From contig CAJNDS010002145.1 in assembly GCA_905221605.1 (NCBI GenBank), forward strand, positions 47,501-109,500: a stretch of 62,000 nucleotides of DNA, in the 5' to 3' direction. The DNA comes from Symbiodinium natans. Taxonomy: Eukaryota > Sar > Dinophyceae > Suessiales > Symbiodiniaceae. Position numbers and translations under genes: made by a program. The notes beneath the pieces were generated by a model. That model was given only the letters and a program-made list of their open reading frames with translations, was not told the DNA's origin and made no database searches. Below, in pieces: positions 1 to 11,401 of the stretch. Each line of letters begins with the position of its first letter. The first letter of the stretch is position 1.

Positions 1-279
1 TTCCCACTGCGTATGGACTAGGACCCGGAGTAGGCCCTTATTTCCTTCTTTAGGGTTGGGGTTCCCTTGTAACCTCCTTAAACCCTTAACAGAAACCCTG
101 GAAACGCGCCGGGTCCCCGGCTGATAGTGGTGGGGCGTGGCCCCTTCCTGAGGTAAAGGATCGCTATGTATAGGTATATATGTATATACACACACATGTA
201 GGAAGTTGATGTAAGGGTCAAACAGGGTATTTACGTAGGGATTGCCACATCTCTATATATGTATATGTATATATATATG

Positions 280-342
<63 letters not shown>

Positions 343-380
343 GTATATATATATATACATATGTATATATATGTGTATAT

Positions 381-414
<34 letters not shown>

Positions 415-541
415 GTATACGTACATATACATGTATAAGCATGCCTCTTTTCAGCATGTAGAAGGCTTTATATTCAGCCTCTTATAAGAGGCATCTCAGG
501 GAGGCAGCCCGAAACTGTCCCCAGAATAGTAGGGTCTATAG
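1..541. other. Non-coding left edge with TA-rich microsatellite
   Basis: No gene is visible. Positions about 242-440 are a TATATG/TATATA microsatellite; open frames across it in both directions are only Tyr/Ile runs and are artefacts. The flanks are unique sequence with no recognised element. The stretch runs into the first TTTAGGG block at about 553. Confidence 0.8.
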
Positions 542-1784
542 GGCTTTCATTAGGGTTTAGGGTTTAGGGTTTAGGGTTTAGGGTTTAGGGTTTAGGTTTT
601 AGGGTTTAGGGCTGAGAATTCAGGCAATATATGGAGGCGCACATTGGGGGGTTCAATTCGATTTCTTGTAGGGTTCCACCCCTCCACTCTCCCTAAAGCA
701 CCACGAAGCTTTGTTGCTCTTATTAGGCCAGGGAGGTGGCTTCGTGGTTTAAGGTTTGCCGGGGCTTAGAGGGGAGTGTCAGAATCGTAGGCTTCAGGGT
801 TTTGGTCGGCGTGAAGCTTTCACTACCGGGTCCGAAGAACGGCAATCGGCCAGTGAGTCAGTGGCAGGAGCTCAGTGTAGGCCCCTGAATCCAAAGTCAA
901 ACCCGCAAGAAACATAAAGCAAACCCTAGACCCTGAACCCAAATACACCCCCTAAACACCTATGATAGTCCAAAAAGGATCCAGAAACCCAACCCTCAAC
1001 CCTCCACACAAACCCTGAACCCTAAAACCCTAAACACCCAAAGATGGCCCCAGAGGATCCCCCAAAGTAACCCAGCGGCCCGTACAGCAAAGAAATGGCG
1101 CGCTGCCAATCCCCCACCTGCGAAAAGGGAGGGGCCCTTAAGGCCCTTTAGGGTTTAGGGTTTAGGGTTTAGGGTTTAGGGTTTAGGGTTTAGGGTTTCG
1201 GGCGAAGTGATGGTTGTTGGTGAATCTTGGTTCGGGCTTTAGGGCCTGGAAAACCATGGATATGCTTCTTGTACCCTAAACCCTAAACCCTAAACTCTAA
1301 ACCCTAAACCTGCCCGCAAAACGACCCTAAATCCTATGAACCCCATAACGTCCGTTTATCCTTACAAAAAACCTATGAACCCTCCAAAGCCCAAAACAAA
1401 AAACACGGAGGATACAGGCACTTAATTCATTCGCTCGGCCTGAAACCAGCCGGCTGCTTCAGGGGTGAAGGTTTAGGGCTTAGGGTCCTCAAGTGTTTAG
1501 AAGAAGCTCGCACCCGCTAACCCTCAACTTTACAGCCTCAAGACAAGCAAGTAGACGATGTATGTGGCTCACTTAGAACTAGTCCCAAGAATAACCTAGG
1601 AATAACTAGGGTGCCCTTCTTGGTTTAAGGGGCTTCTAAAGGAACCTGAACACTAAGGTCCTAGTAACACGAAACCCTAAAAGTTGAACCTCTGGATCCT
1701 GGTATCCCGAGCGCACTGCAAGATTGCTGGCCTTAGCACGCCGGCACCAAGCGCAGGAGAACCCTGAACCCTGAACCCTGAACC

Positions 1785-1913
1785 CTCTAAACCCCCTAAA
1801 CCCCCTAAACCCCCTAAACCCCCTAAACCCCCTAAACCCCCTAAACCCCCTAAACCCCCTAAACCCCCTAAACCCCCTAAACCCCAAACCCTAAACCCCA
1901 AACCCTAAACCCT
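1785..1913 (-). repeat. Variant 9-bp telomere-like array (CCCCCTAAA)
   Basis: About a dozen copies of a 9-bp variant, CCCCCTAAA, precede normal CCCTAAA units. The period of nine gives artefactual Gly-Phe-Arg open frames on the minus strand. The clean switch of period suggests local homogenisation of a single variant. Confidence 0.9.
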
Positions 1914-2241
1914 AGCTCTTTGCTCAGAGAATTCGAAGCTAGGGTCCAGTTGGTTTAGGGCTCTTTTTTGCGTTGACGGTTTGGGGCTATCTAGGGTTTA
2001 GGGTTTGGGGTTTAGGGTTTGGGGTTTGGGGTTTAGGGTTTAGGGTTTAGGGTTTAGGGTTTAGCGTACATGGGCTTCAGGTGCACGTAGGGCTCTAGTA
2101 GGCTTTGGCTTAGGTTTTGGGCCAATGCCCAGCCCTGCCCTACATGTATTTGAACACGAACTCCCATGGAAATAAACATGTAAAGAAACAAAACTACTAA
2201 CAAACTCCTATGACGACTCTCGAATTGGGTGTGGGCGGCCT

Positions 2242-2341
2242 TCTCACAGGCGCTGATTGCGGCGTTCAGGCTAATCGCGTCCGGCGTCAGCCGCGCCTGC
2301 CCAGGTGCCACTGCGGACTGCCAAAAACCGGGGAAACGACC
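2242..2341 (-). CDS. PPR-repeat fragment (candidate exon), LTPDAISLNAAISACEK
   Basis: The minus strand encodes a partial pentatricopeptide repeat, GRFPGFWQSAVAPGQ followed by LTPDAISLNAAISACEK, which matches the PPR helix-A pattern with a central NAAISACEK. A splice-like acceptor, TTTGCAG|G, sits exactly at its upstream edge (exon would start at 2,341). After the EK codons the frame reads into unrelated sequence, consistent with a donor there. PPR proteins bind organellar RNA in a sequence-specific way; in this gene the role is unknown. It may be an exon of the long minus-strand gene proposed here or a relic. Confidence 0.6.
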
Positions 2342-2671
2342 CTGCAAACCCGCATGCAAACCCGCTAAACCCTCAACCCCAAACCCTAAACCCTAAACCC
2401 CAAACCCCAAACCCTAAACCCTAAACCCTAAACCCCAAACCCTAAACCCCAAACCCCAAACCCTACAGGGCTTGGGGAAGCCTTGGGTCGACAGCACAGG
2501 ACTTCTGAGTTTGGAGTTTAGGGTTTACCTCATCCCTGGAGCCTTTTTACCAGGTTCAGGGTTCACGGTTCAGGGTTCAGGGTTTAGGGTTTAGGGTTTA
2601 GGGTTTCGGGTTTAGGGATGTTTAGGGTTTCGGGTTCAGGGTTTCTGGGGTTTAGGGCTTTAGGGTTTAGG

Positions 2672-2784
2672 AAGATTTCCTGCCCGATCGACCTTCGGCA
2701 TCTCCGATAGAAGATGCAGCGCCCAAGGCCATTGATGGCCTGGGCGTACGTTTGATCCTCTCTCGTGCGGCTGAACTTCAGCCC
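2672..2784 (-). CDS. Possible PPR fragment, QTYAQAINGLGRC
   Basis: On the minus strand TREDQTYAQAINGLGRC fits the first helix of a PPR repeat (xTYxxLIxGxGR pattern). The flanks are CCCTAAA-type repeats on both sides. It lacks the diagnostic ACEK string, so the assignment is weaker than for its neighbours. Confidence 0.4.
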
Positions 2785-2921
2785 CAAACCCTACACCCTA
2801 AACCCTAAACCTGAAAGCCCTTGTGAGAGAACCTTAAACTTTAAACCCGAACGCCCTTTTGACCGTACCCCTAAACCCTAAACCCTAAACCCTAAACGCT
2901 CAACAGCTCCAAGTCATGCGG

Positions 2922-2985
2922 CACTTCTCGCAGGCGCTGATGGCCGCGTTGTAGGTAATGAGCTCTGCGCCAAACCTTTGGCTTC
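2922..2985 (-). CDS. PPR fragment, ELITYNAAISACEK
   Basis: The minus strand encodes FGAELITYNAAISACEKC, a clear PPR helix A. An AAAG|G acceptor-like site lies just upstream and a CCCTAAA block about 20 bp beyond it. The frame becomes unrelated after EKC, as in the fragments at 2,242 and 5,934. Confidence 0.6.
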
Positions 2986-4589
2986 CAGGTTGAAGGGTTG
3001 AAGGGTTTAGGGTTTAGGGTTTAGGGTTTAGGGTTTAGGGTTTAGGGTTGAAATCTCTTTTCCAAGCCAACAGGCCTAGACCCTAACACTAAGTCCTTCG
3101 ACTGCTACACCCTGCAGAAGTACATGAACGAGACATGCTGAGGCCCCTAAACCCCAACCCTAAACCACCCAAAACCTTAAGCTGAGTTACATCCTCAACC
3201 TTTGCGTCTGAGAGGTGTGCGGCTTTGGCTGTGTTTAGGATTTTCGGCCCGGACTTATAGAATACAAGACCCGTTTTTTTTGGGGGGGGGTTCGGGTTTT
3301 TTTACCTATAGAACCCCTTCCTATCGAAAGACCATGTAAACCAGCCAGTTACTCATTGTAGTCGAAAATGGCCACACTAGGGGTGTTCCATCCTCAAGCC
3401 CCAAAACCCTGAAACCGAAACCCTGAACCCAAGACCTAAGACCTAAGACCCTAGACCCTGAACCCTAAGACCCTAAACCCTAAACCCTAAACCCTAAGGC
3501 CCTAAAACCCTGAAAACCCTGAAAACCCTGAAGCCCTGAAACGCGTCCTAGCAGCCCCAAGTCGGACAGACCCAGCAGAGCAAGAGCCTGAGAGACCAAG
3601 GGCTTGCTTCCTAGGGCAGCTTAATCTAGGGGTTTATGGCCCAAACCCTAAACCCTAAACCCTAAACCCTAAGCCTCTAAACCCCTAAACCCGTCTATGG
3701 TTTGGGGTCTGGGGAGGGAGTTTGGGTGCATAGGGTTTGGGGTGTTGGGGTTGTAGGGTCTAGAAGGTTGTACGGGTTTAGGGCTGTGGGGTGCGGGCTT
3801 TAGAGGGTTTTCGAGCTTTGGGTTGTAGGGTGTTAGGCTTTATAGGGTTTTGGTGCTTAGGGTTGATGGGTTTATAAGGTTTAGGGTGAGGGTTTTCAGG
3901 GTAGGATCAGGGTTCAGGGTTTAGGGTTCAGGGCTTTCTAGGGCTGTCGGGATTTCGGGTTCAGGGGCCTGAGGGCTTTAAAAAATCTAGGGCTCTAAGG
4001 TTGCGCAGCTCGCTCTTTCTTGACACCCGAAACGCGACAGTGGAGACCCTGACCTGGGTCCTACCTAAACCCGAAAGCCTAAGCGCTAAGCCATAAGGTC
4101 GAGTACCCTGCATTGTGAATTGGACTTCGGAGCCTGTCTAGAAACCCGAAACTGCGCTGTGAGCGCTTTTTCTCTAAACCCTAAACCCTAAACGCTAAAC
4201 CCTAAACCCTGTGTGTTCAGGGGTTGGGGGGGGGGGGGGGGGGCTTGAGGTGGTTTAGAATTTAGGTTTAGGGTTTAGGGTTTAGGCTTTTGGGCGGGGC
4301 GGAGATGGCTTGAGGTGGAAAGTTGAGGGTTTATAGAATTTATATAGGGTTTCCAGGGTTGGGCTGGCTCTCGGATCTTTTTAGACTGAAGCGACATGAA
4401 ACCCCAAGCACAAACCGATATCCATCCCCTTCTCAAGCTACTCTTCAGCAAGTTGGGGCGGTGTCTCATTTGGGCTTTAGCCCTAAACCCTAAACCCTAA
4501 ACCCTAAACCCTAAACCCTAAACCCTAAACCCTAAACCCTAAGCTGAAGCCCAGGGCTCTTTAAACCCTATAAGCCCTAAGCCCCCACA

Positions 4590-4678
4590 GCGATTCTCCC
4601 TCACGGACGCCGCCTCGCGCCAGCGCCGCCCTTTTTCGCAGGCGCTGGTGGCGGCATTCAGGCTGATGACGTCCGGAC
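4590..4678 (-). CDS. PPR fragment, PDVISLNAATSACEKG
   Basis: The minus strand gives PDVISLNAATSACEKG followed by RRWREAASVREN, covering helix A and the start of helix B. The acceptor AACCCAG|G is formed by the end of the telomere-like block (exon start at 4,678), so the repeat itself supplies the AG. Downstream it runs into CCCTAAA repeats. Confidence 0.65.
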
Positions 4679-4680
4679 CT

Positions 4681-4888
4681 GGGTTAGGGTTTAGGGTTTA
4701 GGGTTTAGGGTTCAGGGTTCAGGGTTCAGGGTTCAGGGTTCAGGGTTCAGGGTTCAGGGTTCAGGGTTCAGGGTTCAGGGTTCAGGGTTTAGGGTTTAGG
4801 GTTTAGGGTTTAGGGTTTAGGGTTTAGGGTTTAGGGTTTAGGGTTTAGGGTTTAGGGTTTCGGGTTTAGGGTTTAGGGTTTAGGGTCA
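4681..4888 (+). repeat. Mixed TTTAGGG and TTCAGGG array
   Basis: A block of TTTAGGG is followed by about twelve consecutive TTCAGGG variants and then TTTAGGG again. The same TTCAGGG variant is clustered at 11,278-11,398. Variants are grouped rather than scattered. The left edge abuts a PPR exon acceptor at 4,678/4,679 on the minus strand. Confidence 0.9.
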
Positions 4889-5514
4889 GGTCTGGTGGCT
4901 TCCGGGGTTCGGGGGGCGATCAGGAGGCTTGGTCATGGGGCTTCGGGCTCGAGGGAGCTATGGTGGAGGGCGCTTAGGACCCTAAACCCTAAGCCCTAAG
5001 CCCTAAACCCTAAACCGCCAAGCGAGGATGGCATGCTGCGAGAGTTCGGACGAAGGGCAATCATTCTTAGTCAAGAGAGTCTAGGTTGTCTGGTAGGTAA
5101 GGCACAAATCTCGCTGCGCAGGTTCTGCAACGTGAGGCGTCTGTTGTTGGCTCGACAAGGACAGCACGGCCTCACGATCCGGCGTCGGCGGGTCAGGTTC
5201 CTAATGCACTCTAAGCCTCAAACCCTAAAGGGTTTAGGGTTTAGGGTTTAGGGTGTAGGGTTTAGGGTTTAGGGTTTAGGGTTCCTAAGGCACTCTGAAC
5301 CCTAAACTCTAAACCCTAAACCGCTACACCTTCCCGTGCCAAAGCGCGCGGGCCACGATCTCGCATGTGCCAGAAAAGCTCCAAAGCCATGTCGGCCTGA
5401 GACCAGGGGTGTTGTCAAGGGTACAACCCAATATGAGCATGTCCCAAAATAGGGGTGGCCCTTTTCTGCCCCAAATACATAGAACCCCCTTAAAGGCACC
5501 CTTAAACGACATTA

Positions 5515-5572
5515 GGGGGGGGTGCCTTAGTGGGGTCCTTACAAAAAGGGAATTCCTACTATTTTGTCAGGG
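5515..5572. repeat. Dispersed repeat family B, copy 1
   Basis: GGTGCCTTAGTGGGGTCCTT followed by ACAAAAAGGGAATTCCTACT is shared in diverged form with 15,193-15,245 and 16,124-16,180 (GGTACCTTGTTTGGGGTCCT, then AAGGGAATCCTACTATTTGG). No coding potential; nature unknown. Confidence 0.55.
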
Positions 5573-5933
5573 TCTTTTTTTTTTCGTAAACCCCAATATC
5601 TGAGTTAGATACCGCCCACAAGGAGGTGGTGTACTCCTCTGCCTAAAGCCCAAGGAGAACTGAGCTGTTCTTAGGGTTTAGGGTTCTCGGGCTTTAGGGT
5701 TTAGGGTGAGCCCCAGGCGGTTGCAAGAAGCACTAGACACTCAACCCCAAAAGTCCTGAAACAGCAAGGATTTGGGGAGTTCAGGGATTTTGGCCTCTTC
5801 CACTTGGCGACCCTCTAAACCCTAAACCCTAAGGTTTAGGGTTTAGGGTTTAGGGTTTCGGGTTCAGGGTTTCGGGTTTAGGGTTTAGGGTATAGGGTCG
5901 AAGTGGGTTTGTGGGTTCTTGGGCCACCGTCAC

Positions 5934-6030
5934 CTGCGCGCATTTCTCGCAGGCGCTGATGGCGGCGTTGAAGCACACGGAGTTGGGGTACACCTCCCAA
6001 GACACCCAGCCCCTCAACGCCAAAAGCATC
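5934..6030 (-). CDS. PPR fragment with GT donor, NSVCFNAAISACEKCAQ
   Basis: The minus strand encodes MLLALRGWVSWEVYPNSV then CFNAAISACEKCAQ, a near-complete PPR unit spanning helix B of one repeat and helix A of the next. A canonical GT donor follows directly (CAG|GTGACG; exon end 5,934). The upstream edge is not certain; an ATG occurs at 6,012-6,030 but this is probably an internal exon. Confidence 0.65.
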
Positions 6031-7340
6031 GTCAAAACTTAGAAGCCCTAAACCCTAACCCCCCCTCAACAAAATATATGTATACATTTATACACATGTA
6101 TATATAGATGAAAGTTTTTTGAATATGAATAGGTAAGCAAATGCGTTGGGGGCCCGGGGTTCTGTCCGGGCCGGAGAATGTTTCAAAGGTTTCATCAAGT
6201 CCCGAACCCCTACAAGCCCTAAAGGCCCTCAGGGTTTAGGGTTTAGGGTTTAGGGTTTAGGGTTTAGGGTTTAGGGTTTAGGGTTTAGGGTTTAGGGTTT
6301 AGGGTTTAGGGTTTAGGGTTTGGGGTTTGGGGTTTGGGGCACCACAAACCCCAAGCCCTGAACCCTAGTTTAGGTTTTGGGGTACTACAAACCCCAAGCC
6401 GAAACCCTGGGGGCTCTCAGAAGCCGTTCAAGGTTCCGGGTTGGTTCCTGGGGTTTAGGGCAGAGGGTTTCGGGTTTAGAGGGTTTATAGGGTTTATAGG
6501 GTTTAGGGTTTATAGGGTATAGGGTATAGGGTTTAGGGTTTAGGGTTTAGGGCTCCACAAGACCTGCATGGACCCGATATCCTTCTCTCTCTCTGAGTCT
6601 CAGCAGAGCTGCTGCGATGTCCCCCGCACCTCCCTCTCTCAAAAGCCGTGAAGCCCTAGACCCTACGCCCGAAACCCTAAACCCTAAACCCTATACCCTA
6701 TACCCTAAACCCTAAACCCTATGCCTTATAAGCCTTAGAAGCAGGCCTCCTGATGCTGCATGTCGGATAACCTGCACGGGTGTCGCTTCTCGCGGGCGCC
6801 AGCTATGGGCAGCCATGTCGGGCTTGCGGGAACCCCCAAGGCCCGAAACCCGGAGCTACCAGGAACTACCCTACTAGGCCCGAACCCCTAAGCCCTTGCA
6901 AACATCTTTGTGTGTCGCGGATCTTGGTGGGGTGGGATGTGTGGAAATGGCATCTTCTGCAGGATTCCAATACCCTCAAGGGTTTTAGGATTCAGGGTGC
7001 AGAGTTGCTAGTTCGTAGAAGCCACAACCTAGCACCCCTAGCACCATGGTACTCCTGCCCCTGGTAATGTCGTAAAAACCCTAACCCTGCAAACCTGAAA
7101 ACCCGCCCCCAAGAAAGCCCCCGCCTCCTGATTGCAAAGCCTGAAATCTCGAGAGATTGAAGAAAAAACAACCTTGTCTTCGAGGCGTAGAGTTGTTTTC
7201 CGCTCGATAGGGTTTAGCTCCCTTATTCTCCACGAACGCCAATCCCTAAACCCTAAACCGAAAAACAGAAAACATCAGCCACGAAGCCCTAAACCCTAAA
7301 CCCTAAACTCTAAACCCTAAACCCTAAACCGAAAAACAAA

Positions 7341-7407
7341 AACATCAGCCACGAAGCAGGGCGACCGCGCGTTGCCACTGCAATCCTTTCTCACAGGCGC
7401 TGATGAC
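7341..7407 (-). CDS. PPR exon, VISACEKGLQWQRAVALL
   Basis: The minus strand encodes VISACEKGLQWQRAVALL, the end of helix A and helix B of a PPR repeat. It begins immediately after a CTCAG|G acceptor (exon start 7,407). Joined in phase 0 to the fragment ending at 8,064 it gives a seamless PPR unit, ...PNVVTYGA + VISACEKG.... That is the best evidence in this region that the fragments are spliced exons. A GT donor candidate lies near 7,344. Confidence 0.7.
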
Positions 7408-8063
7408 CTGAGACGACCGCTAAGGTCTTGAGGGGGGGACGAGGGAACCCTGAGCCCCGCTAGGGCTTCTTGGTTTAGGGTTTAGGGTTTAGGGTTTAAT
7501 TAGGGTTTAGGGTTTAGGGTTTAGGGTTTAGGGTTTAGGGTTTAGGGTTTAGGGTTTTTTGAGTGTGGGAACGTCAGGAGTTAGGAGTTTAGGGGTCTTA
7601 GCAAGTTGTGGAAGATGAGGACCCCCAACCCCATTTCTTTGGGTTGAAAGCTTCGGGCTGAGGGCAGTTTAGGGTTTAGGGGTTCAGGTTTAGGGTTTAG
7701 GGTGTAGGGTTTAGGGTTTATGGGCTTAGGGTTTAGGGTTTAGGGTTTAAAATTAGGTGGGTGACCTAAGCAGGGGACAGCTCAGGAAGTTTGAGGCGTT
7801 TGGTTTCCGAGCCTAAGACCTCACCCCCTAAACCTAAACCGTCTGCAAGCCCTCAGCACCCTTACAGTAAACTCCCAAAAAGCGGAGCACCCTTATCCGT
7901 ATACCCCAAGAGGTATACTAAAGGGAACCCCAAATCCCAGCTCTAATCATCCTTAAACCATGTTCCAACTTGCTAGAGTGTAAACACCCTTAAAACCCAA
8001 GTTCTTCGGGGCATTGGGGGGTTCTAGTGACCTGTTCAAGGGCGAAGGAATGGGTCGGGGTGC

Positions 8064-8123
8064 CGCGCCATAGGTCACGACGTTTGGCTGCACGTCGTCC
8101 TTCGCCATCGTCCTTAGGCTGGT
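8064..8123 (-). CDS. PPR exon, MAKDDVQPNVVTYGA
   Basis: The minus strand encodes LRTMAKDDVQPNVVTYGA, the canonical end of one PPR repeat and start of the next (MxxxxVxPNVVTYNA). It is bounded by CACCAG| upstream, directly after a CCCTAACCCT stretch, and by a GC dinucleotide donor at 8,063. Dinoflagellate introns are known to use GC donors. It joins in phase 0 to the exon starting at 7,407. Confidence 0.7.
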
Positions 8124-8665
8124 GAGGGTTAGGGTTTAGGGTTTAGGGTTTAGGTTTTAGGGTTTAGGGTGGCTCTACGGCAGAGTCCCCCCTGAACCCA
8201 CCCTTACCCACATCGATATCCCAGTTTCATGATGTTTATCATGCTCAAACTACTTGCAATGCAAAGATTTTTACAGTATCATTAAACACTGATATTTGCA
8301 GAACTGGAATCGTTGGTGTATATATATATATATATATAATCTATATTTAGTCGGTAGCCAAGTCCTCCGCCCGGGCCGAGGTGAAGGTGACTGACTTCAG
8401 TCCCCTAAACCCTCAACCCTAAACTTCAGGAACTTAGGGCTGCGAGCCCGCCCGATTCCGAGTCACTCATTGCGTCCTTGCCCGGACCTCGCAGCTACGT
8501 AGAGCCACAGGTAGTCCAGGCAAACCCTCCAGAACCATAAGCCCTATTTCAAACCCAAATCCTGAACCCTGCACCCTGAACTCGCCGCTCTTATAGCCCT
8601 AAACCCTAAACCCTAAACCCTAAACCCTAAACCCTAAACCCTAAACCCTAAACCCTAAACCCCAA

Positions 8666-8757
8666 TGCCGACGCAGAGTCCGGAGCATTTCCACGGCCCA
8701 CTCCCAACGTCGGCCTTTCTCACAGGCGGAGGCGGCCGCAGAGTAGGCAACCTCGCA
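8666..8757 (-). CDS. PPR fragment, CEVAYSAAASACEKGRRW
   Basis: The minus strand encodes CEVAYSAAASACEKGRRW then EWAVEMLRTLRRHW, a full helix A plus helix B. The acceptor CTAAAG| directly precedes it (exon start 8,757) and is part of a CCCTAAA-like sequence. The downstream edge abuts a CCCTAAA block with no clear donor. Confidence 0.65.
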
Positions 8758-9068
8758 CTTTAGGGTGAGGCCGGTTTAGGGTCTTTAGGGCTTAGGGTCT
8801 AGGGTCTAGGGTTTAGGGTAGGGTTTAGGGCCAAGCGACTCAAGTGTCCCAAGTGCTCCAAACGACCCATGCAGCACAAGTCTTATCGGTGGCGAAACGA
8901 AGACTTCATAGCAGGTTCGTCGAAAGCGCCAGAAGTTCGTGTTGCTATGAAAATTCAAGAGGCATTGACTCCGTGAGAGTTTTGGGGCGGGCAGGTCCGC
9001 AGACCAGCATGCACCTACACGGCGCGCTTCCGTTTTTGACATGCCCTAAAGCTCAAACCCCAAACCTT

Positions 9069-9166
9069 GGGATGTTCCCCCCTTGTACTAACAGTCCTTA
9101 GTAGGAATAATAGTACCCCTGCTCTAGTCCCTAATAAGGAGCTGTTAGTTTAAGGTGGAACATCCC
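9069..9166. repeat. Palindromic dispersed repeat, copy 1 (MITE-like)
   Basis: A 98-bp unit with inverted termini: GGGATGTTCCCCC at the left and GGAACATCCC at the right. The interior has a second inverted pair, CTAACAGTCCTTAGTAGG against TAAGGAGCTGTTAG. It has no coding capacity. Copies 2 and 3 are at 11,402 and 17,226. The form suggests a miniature inverted-repeat element or a structured RNA gene remnant; no target duplication was identified. Confidence 0.7.
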
Positions 9167-9581
9167 AACCTCAACCACAAGTGTGCGAGGGGAAGGCGCC
9201 ACGCTGATGTCGAGATGGAGCTCGTCCATCTCGCTGAGCCTTTGATCACTGGCTTACTACTGTTTGCTTGGGAACCCCAAAAAAATCTCTTCCCCATAAG
9301 GGCAATAAGGGTAATAAGGGGATTATTTATTCTTTCTTTTTTTATAGTTCTTAAGCAAATAGTGGTTTATGGATCCGGGCTTAAGACAGGACCGTACCAT
9401 AACCAGAACGGGAACCTGATACAGTCAGAGGCAGAACATTGAGGCTACAAAGCTAGTCTGAAGACAGACTTTTCCTTTGTTCAAGGGCGTGCTAATGCAA
9501 GTTGGAGCGAAGGAGGGGGGACTGGGTTTCCGGGATTGGGGGTTTTAGGGCGCAGCATTTTCCTGGCTCTGGTTCAGTTGA

Positions 9582-9689
9582 GGCTTCTGTCTAGGCACAC
9601 TGTCTGAAAATATTCCCCGCAAGCCACTCCGTTGGGGCTTCTGTCTAGGCACACTGTCTGAAAATATTCTCCGAAACTGCAAAGCCCAC
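9582..9689. repeat. 54-bp direct tandem duplication
   Basis: GGCTTCTGTCTAGGCACACT and the following GTCTGAAAATATTC occur twice, starting at 9,582 and 9,636, with one or two mismatches. No gene is visible around it. Confidence 0.8.
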
Positions 9690-9875
9690 CGAATCCCCAA
9701 ACCCTGAACCCTAAACCCTACACCCTAAACACTAAACCCTAAACATCCTCAAGTCGACCCCTAAGCCCAAACGGGAGCCCGCACCCCACAAATCCACCCT
9801 AAACCCTAAACCCTAAACCCTGAACCCTAAACCCTAAACCCTGAACCCTGAACCCTGAACCCTGAACCCTAAACC

Positions 9876-11160
9876 CTAAAGTCCTGCTGAGGGCTCGCTA
9901 CCAACACTTGAGAGCCCGAAGCTGTCCGAGCTTCGCGAGCGACCTGAGAGCACGAACGTGCAGCCCAGGTAAAGCTGGGGCTGCTGGACGCTCCAAGGCA
10001 AGGCAAGCCCACACTGGCCGTCAAGGCGGTCGAGCCTTTGAGTGTCAAAGGTAAAGACCCGCACCCCAAGACAATTGCTCGTGCAACCTTGCCCCCTCCC
10101 CAGACCACTGAGCTCCCCCAGACCATTTCTGAGCCTTATTCAGGCTCCTCCCCGACAATTTCTGAGCGCTTCCCATTTCTGAGCCTCTTCTTTAAGCTAC
10201 TGCAAAAAAAGCTTTTTTTAGTCACAAGGAAGCTTCTCAAAGCCCCCAAATGGGGGGACCCAGGATTGGCCTGGACCCACAATGAAAACTAAAATCAATG
10301 GTTCTGGGAGGCCTCTCGTTTCTGGAATTTTTGGGCTCCCGGAACCCTAGCAGGACCCCACAAAAGCTTCTGGTAGCCTCCAGAAACCTTGAAACCTTCG
10401 TGAAAGACCCTGGACGCTTCCCGGGAGCTTCGAAAGCTTCGCTTCAGGAACTTTGGCGTCCTCCACAAGCTTCGACAGCTTCGCCTCAAGCCTTTTCACA
10501 GCCTAGTCTTCGTCAAGGGAGAGTCGTATCGGGACGCTGGCCTGCTCGAGGGGCAGCGCTACCCCTTCGGTAACCCAAATTGCTTTGCGTCGATGGTTGC
10601 CGTGCTGGCAAACGAGGATCGCAGAGGAGGGACGCCAAATGCCCTCACATAAGCATGTCGGGGACGCTGGCCCGGTCGACGAACACCTTCAAACAAGCCC
10701 GTCCCGATGTTCATGATGAAGAGCTACCCGCCCGACCTTCTACGGTAACCCAAACCAATCTGTGAGACACATGCCAGACGCCTTACGCGGGATGCCAAAC
10801 GCCTTCAAACAAGCATGTCCCGATTTTCATGATGAAGGGCTACCCCCGCGACCTTTTCACAGCCTAGTTTTGGGGTCAAGGGAGGGCGAAACATAGGGGC
10901 AGCGCTTGCCAGAACTTCACCTCTTTGCAGCCCTGCCCCCGCGAGGCTCAGATCGGGACGGTGCCGAAACAGCGTGCGCAGGGCACAGCACGCCCCCGCT
11001 GGAAAAAGCAAAGCAGACTTTAGGAACTAAACACTAATATGCCGGGTGGCTTGGGGTGGGCTTACCGCCATGCGATGTTGCGAGCGACACGGGCAGAGGG
11101 GCCGGTTAGAAAAATAAGGTGAGGCCCCGGAGCCCAGCGCGCAACCCAGAACGCAACACA
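9876..11160. other. Unassigned 1.3-kb unique stretch with internal repeats
   Basis: This stretch separates two telomeric blocks. Short frames exist on both strands but none shows a recognisable domain. A diverged direct repeat (CTTCAAACAAGC then GTCCCGATGTTCATGATGAA) occurs at about 10,687 and 10,801. A second shared motif, TTTTCACAGCCTAGT, occurs at about 10,493 and 10,854. These suggest old duplications. Confidence 0.6.
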
Positions 11161-11162
11161 CC

Positions 11163-11273
11163 CTAAACCCTAAACCCTGACTCCCACGCCGTCTCGCCGG
11201 GGGGCAATCCCAAGGCGGTCTGCCACTGCGCGCCCAAGGCACAGGCATTCACGGCGCTGCTGAAGGAGATGGC
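11163..11273 (-). CDS. PPR fragment, AISFSSAVNACALGAQWQ
   Basis: The minus strand encodes AISFSSAVNACALGAQWQ then TALGLPPGETAWE, a diverged PPR unit keeping the NAC...GxQWQxAL spacing. The acceptor CTAAACCCAG|G is made by the telomeric block itself (exon start 11,273). The reading frame then runs into CCCTAAA repeats and a stop. Confidence 0.65.
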   Translation of the reverse strand, partial: AISFSSAVNACALGAQWQTALGLPPGETAWESGFRV

Positions 11274-11277
11274 CTGG

Positions 11278-11398
11278 GTTTAGGGTTTAGGGTTCAGGGT
11301 TCAGGGTTCAGGGTTTAGGGTTCAGGGTTCAGGGTTCAGGGTTCAGGGTTCAGGGTTCAGGGTTCAGGGTTCAGGGTTCAGGGTTTAGGGTTTAGGGT
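11278..11398 (+). repeat. TTCAGGG-rich telomere-like array
   Basis: About seventeen units, mostly TTCAGGG with TTTAGGG at both ends. On the minus strand it reads CCCTGAA/CCCTAAA and ends in CCCAG directly before the PPR fragment at 11,273. Confidence 0.9.
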
Positions 11399-11401
11399 TG
11401 C

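Noticed and set aside
218-487. Open frames on both strands with Tyr/Ile repeats
   Set aside because: They are translations of a TATATG microsatellite.
1636-1901. Frames encoding Gly-Phe-Arg or Gly-Leu repeats
   Set aside because: They come from the 9-bp CCCCCTAAA array, which stays open in several frames.
6730-6830. Another PPR exon (LPIAGAREKRH on the minus strand)
   Set aside because: Only a vague resemblance to the NAAISACEK pattern; no splice sites.
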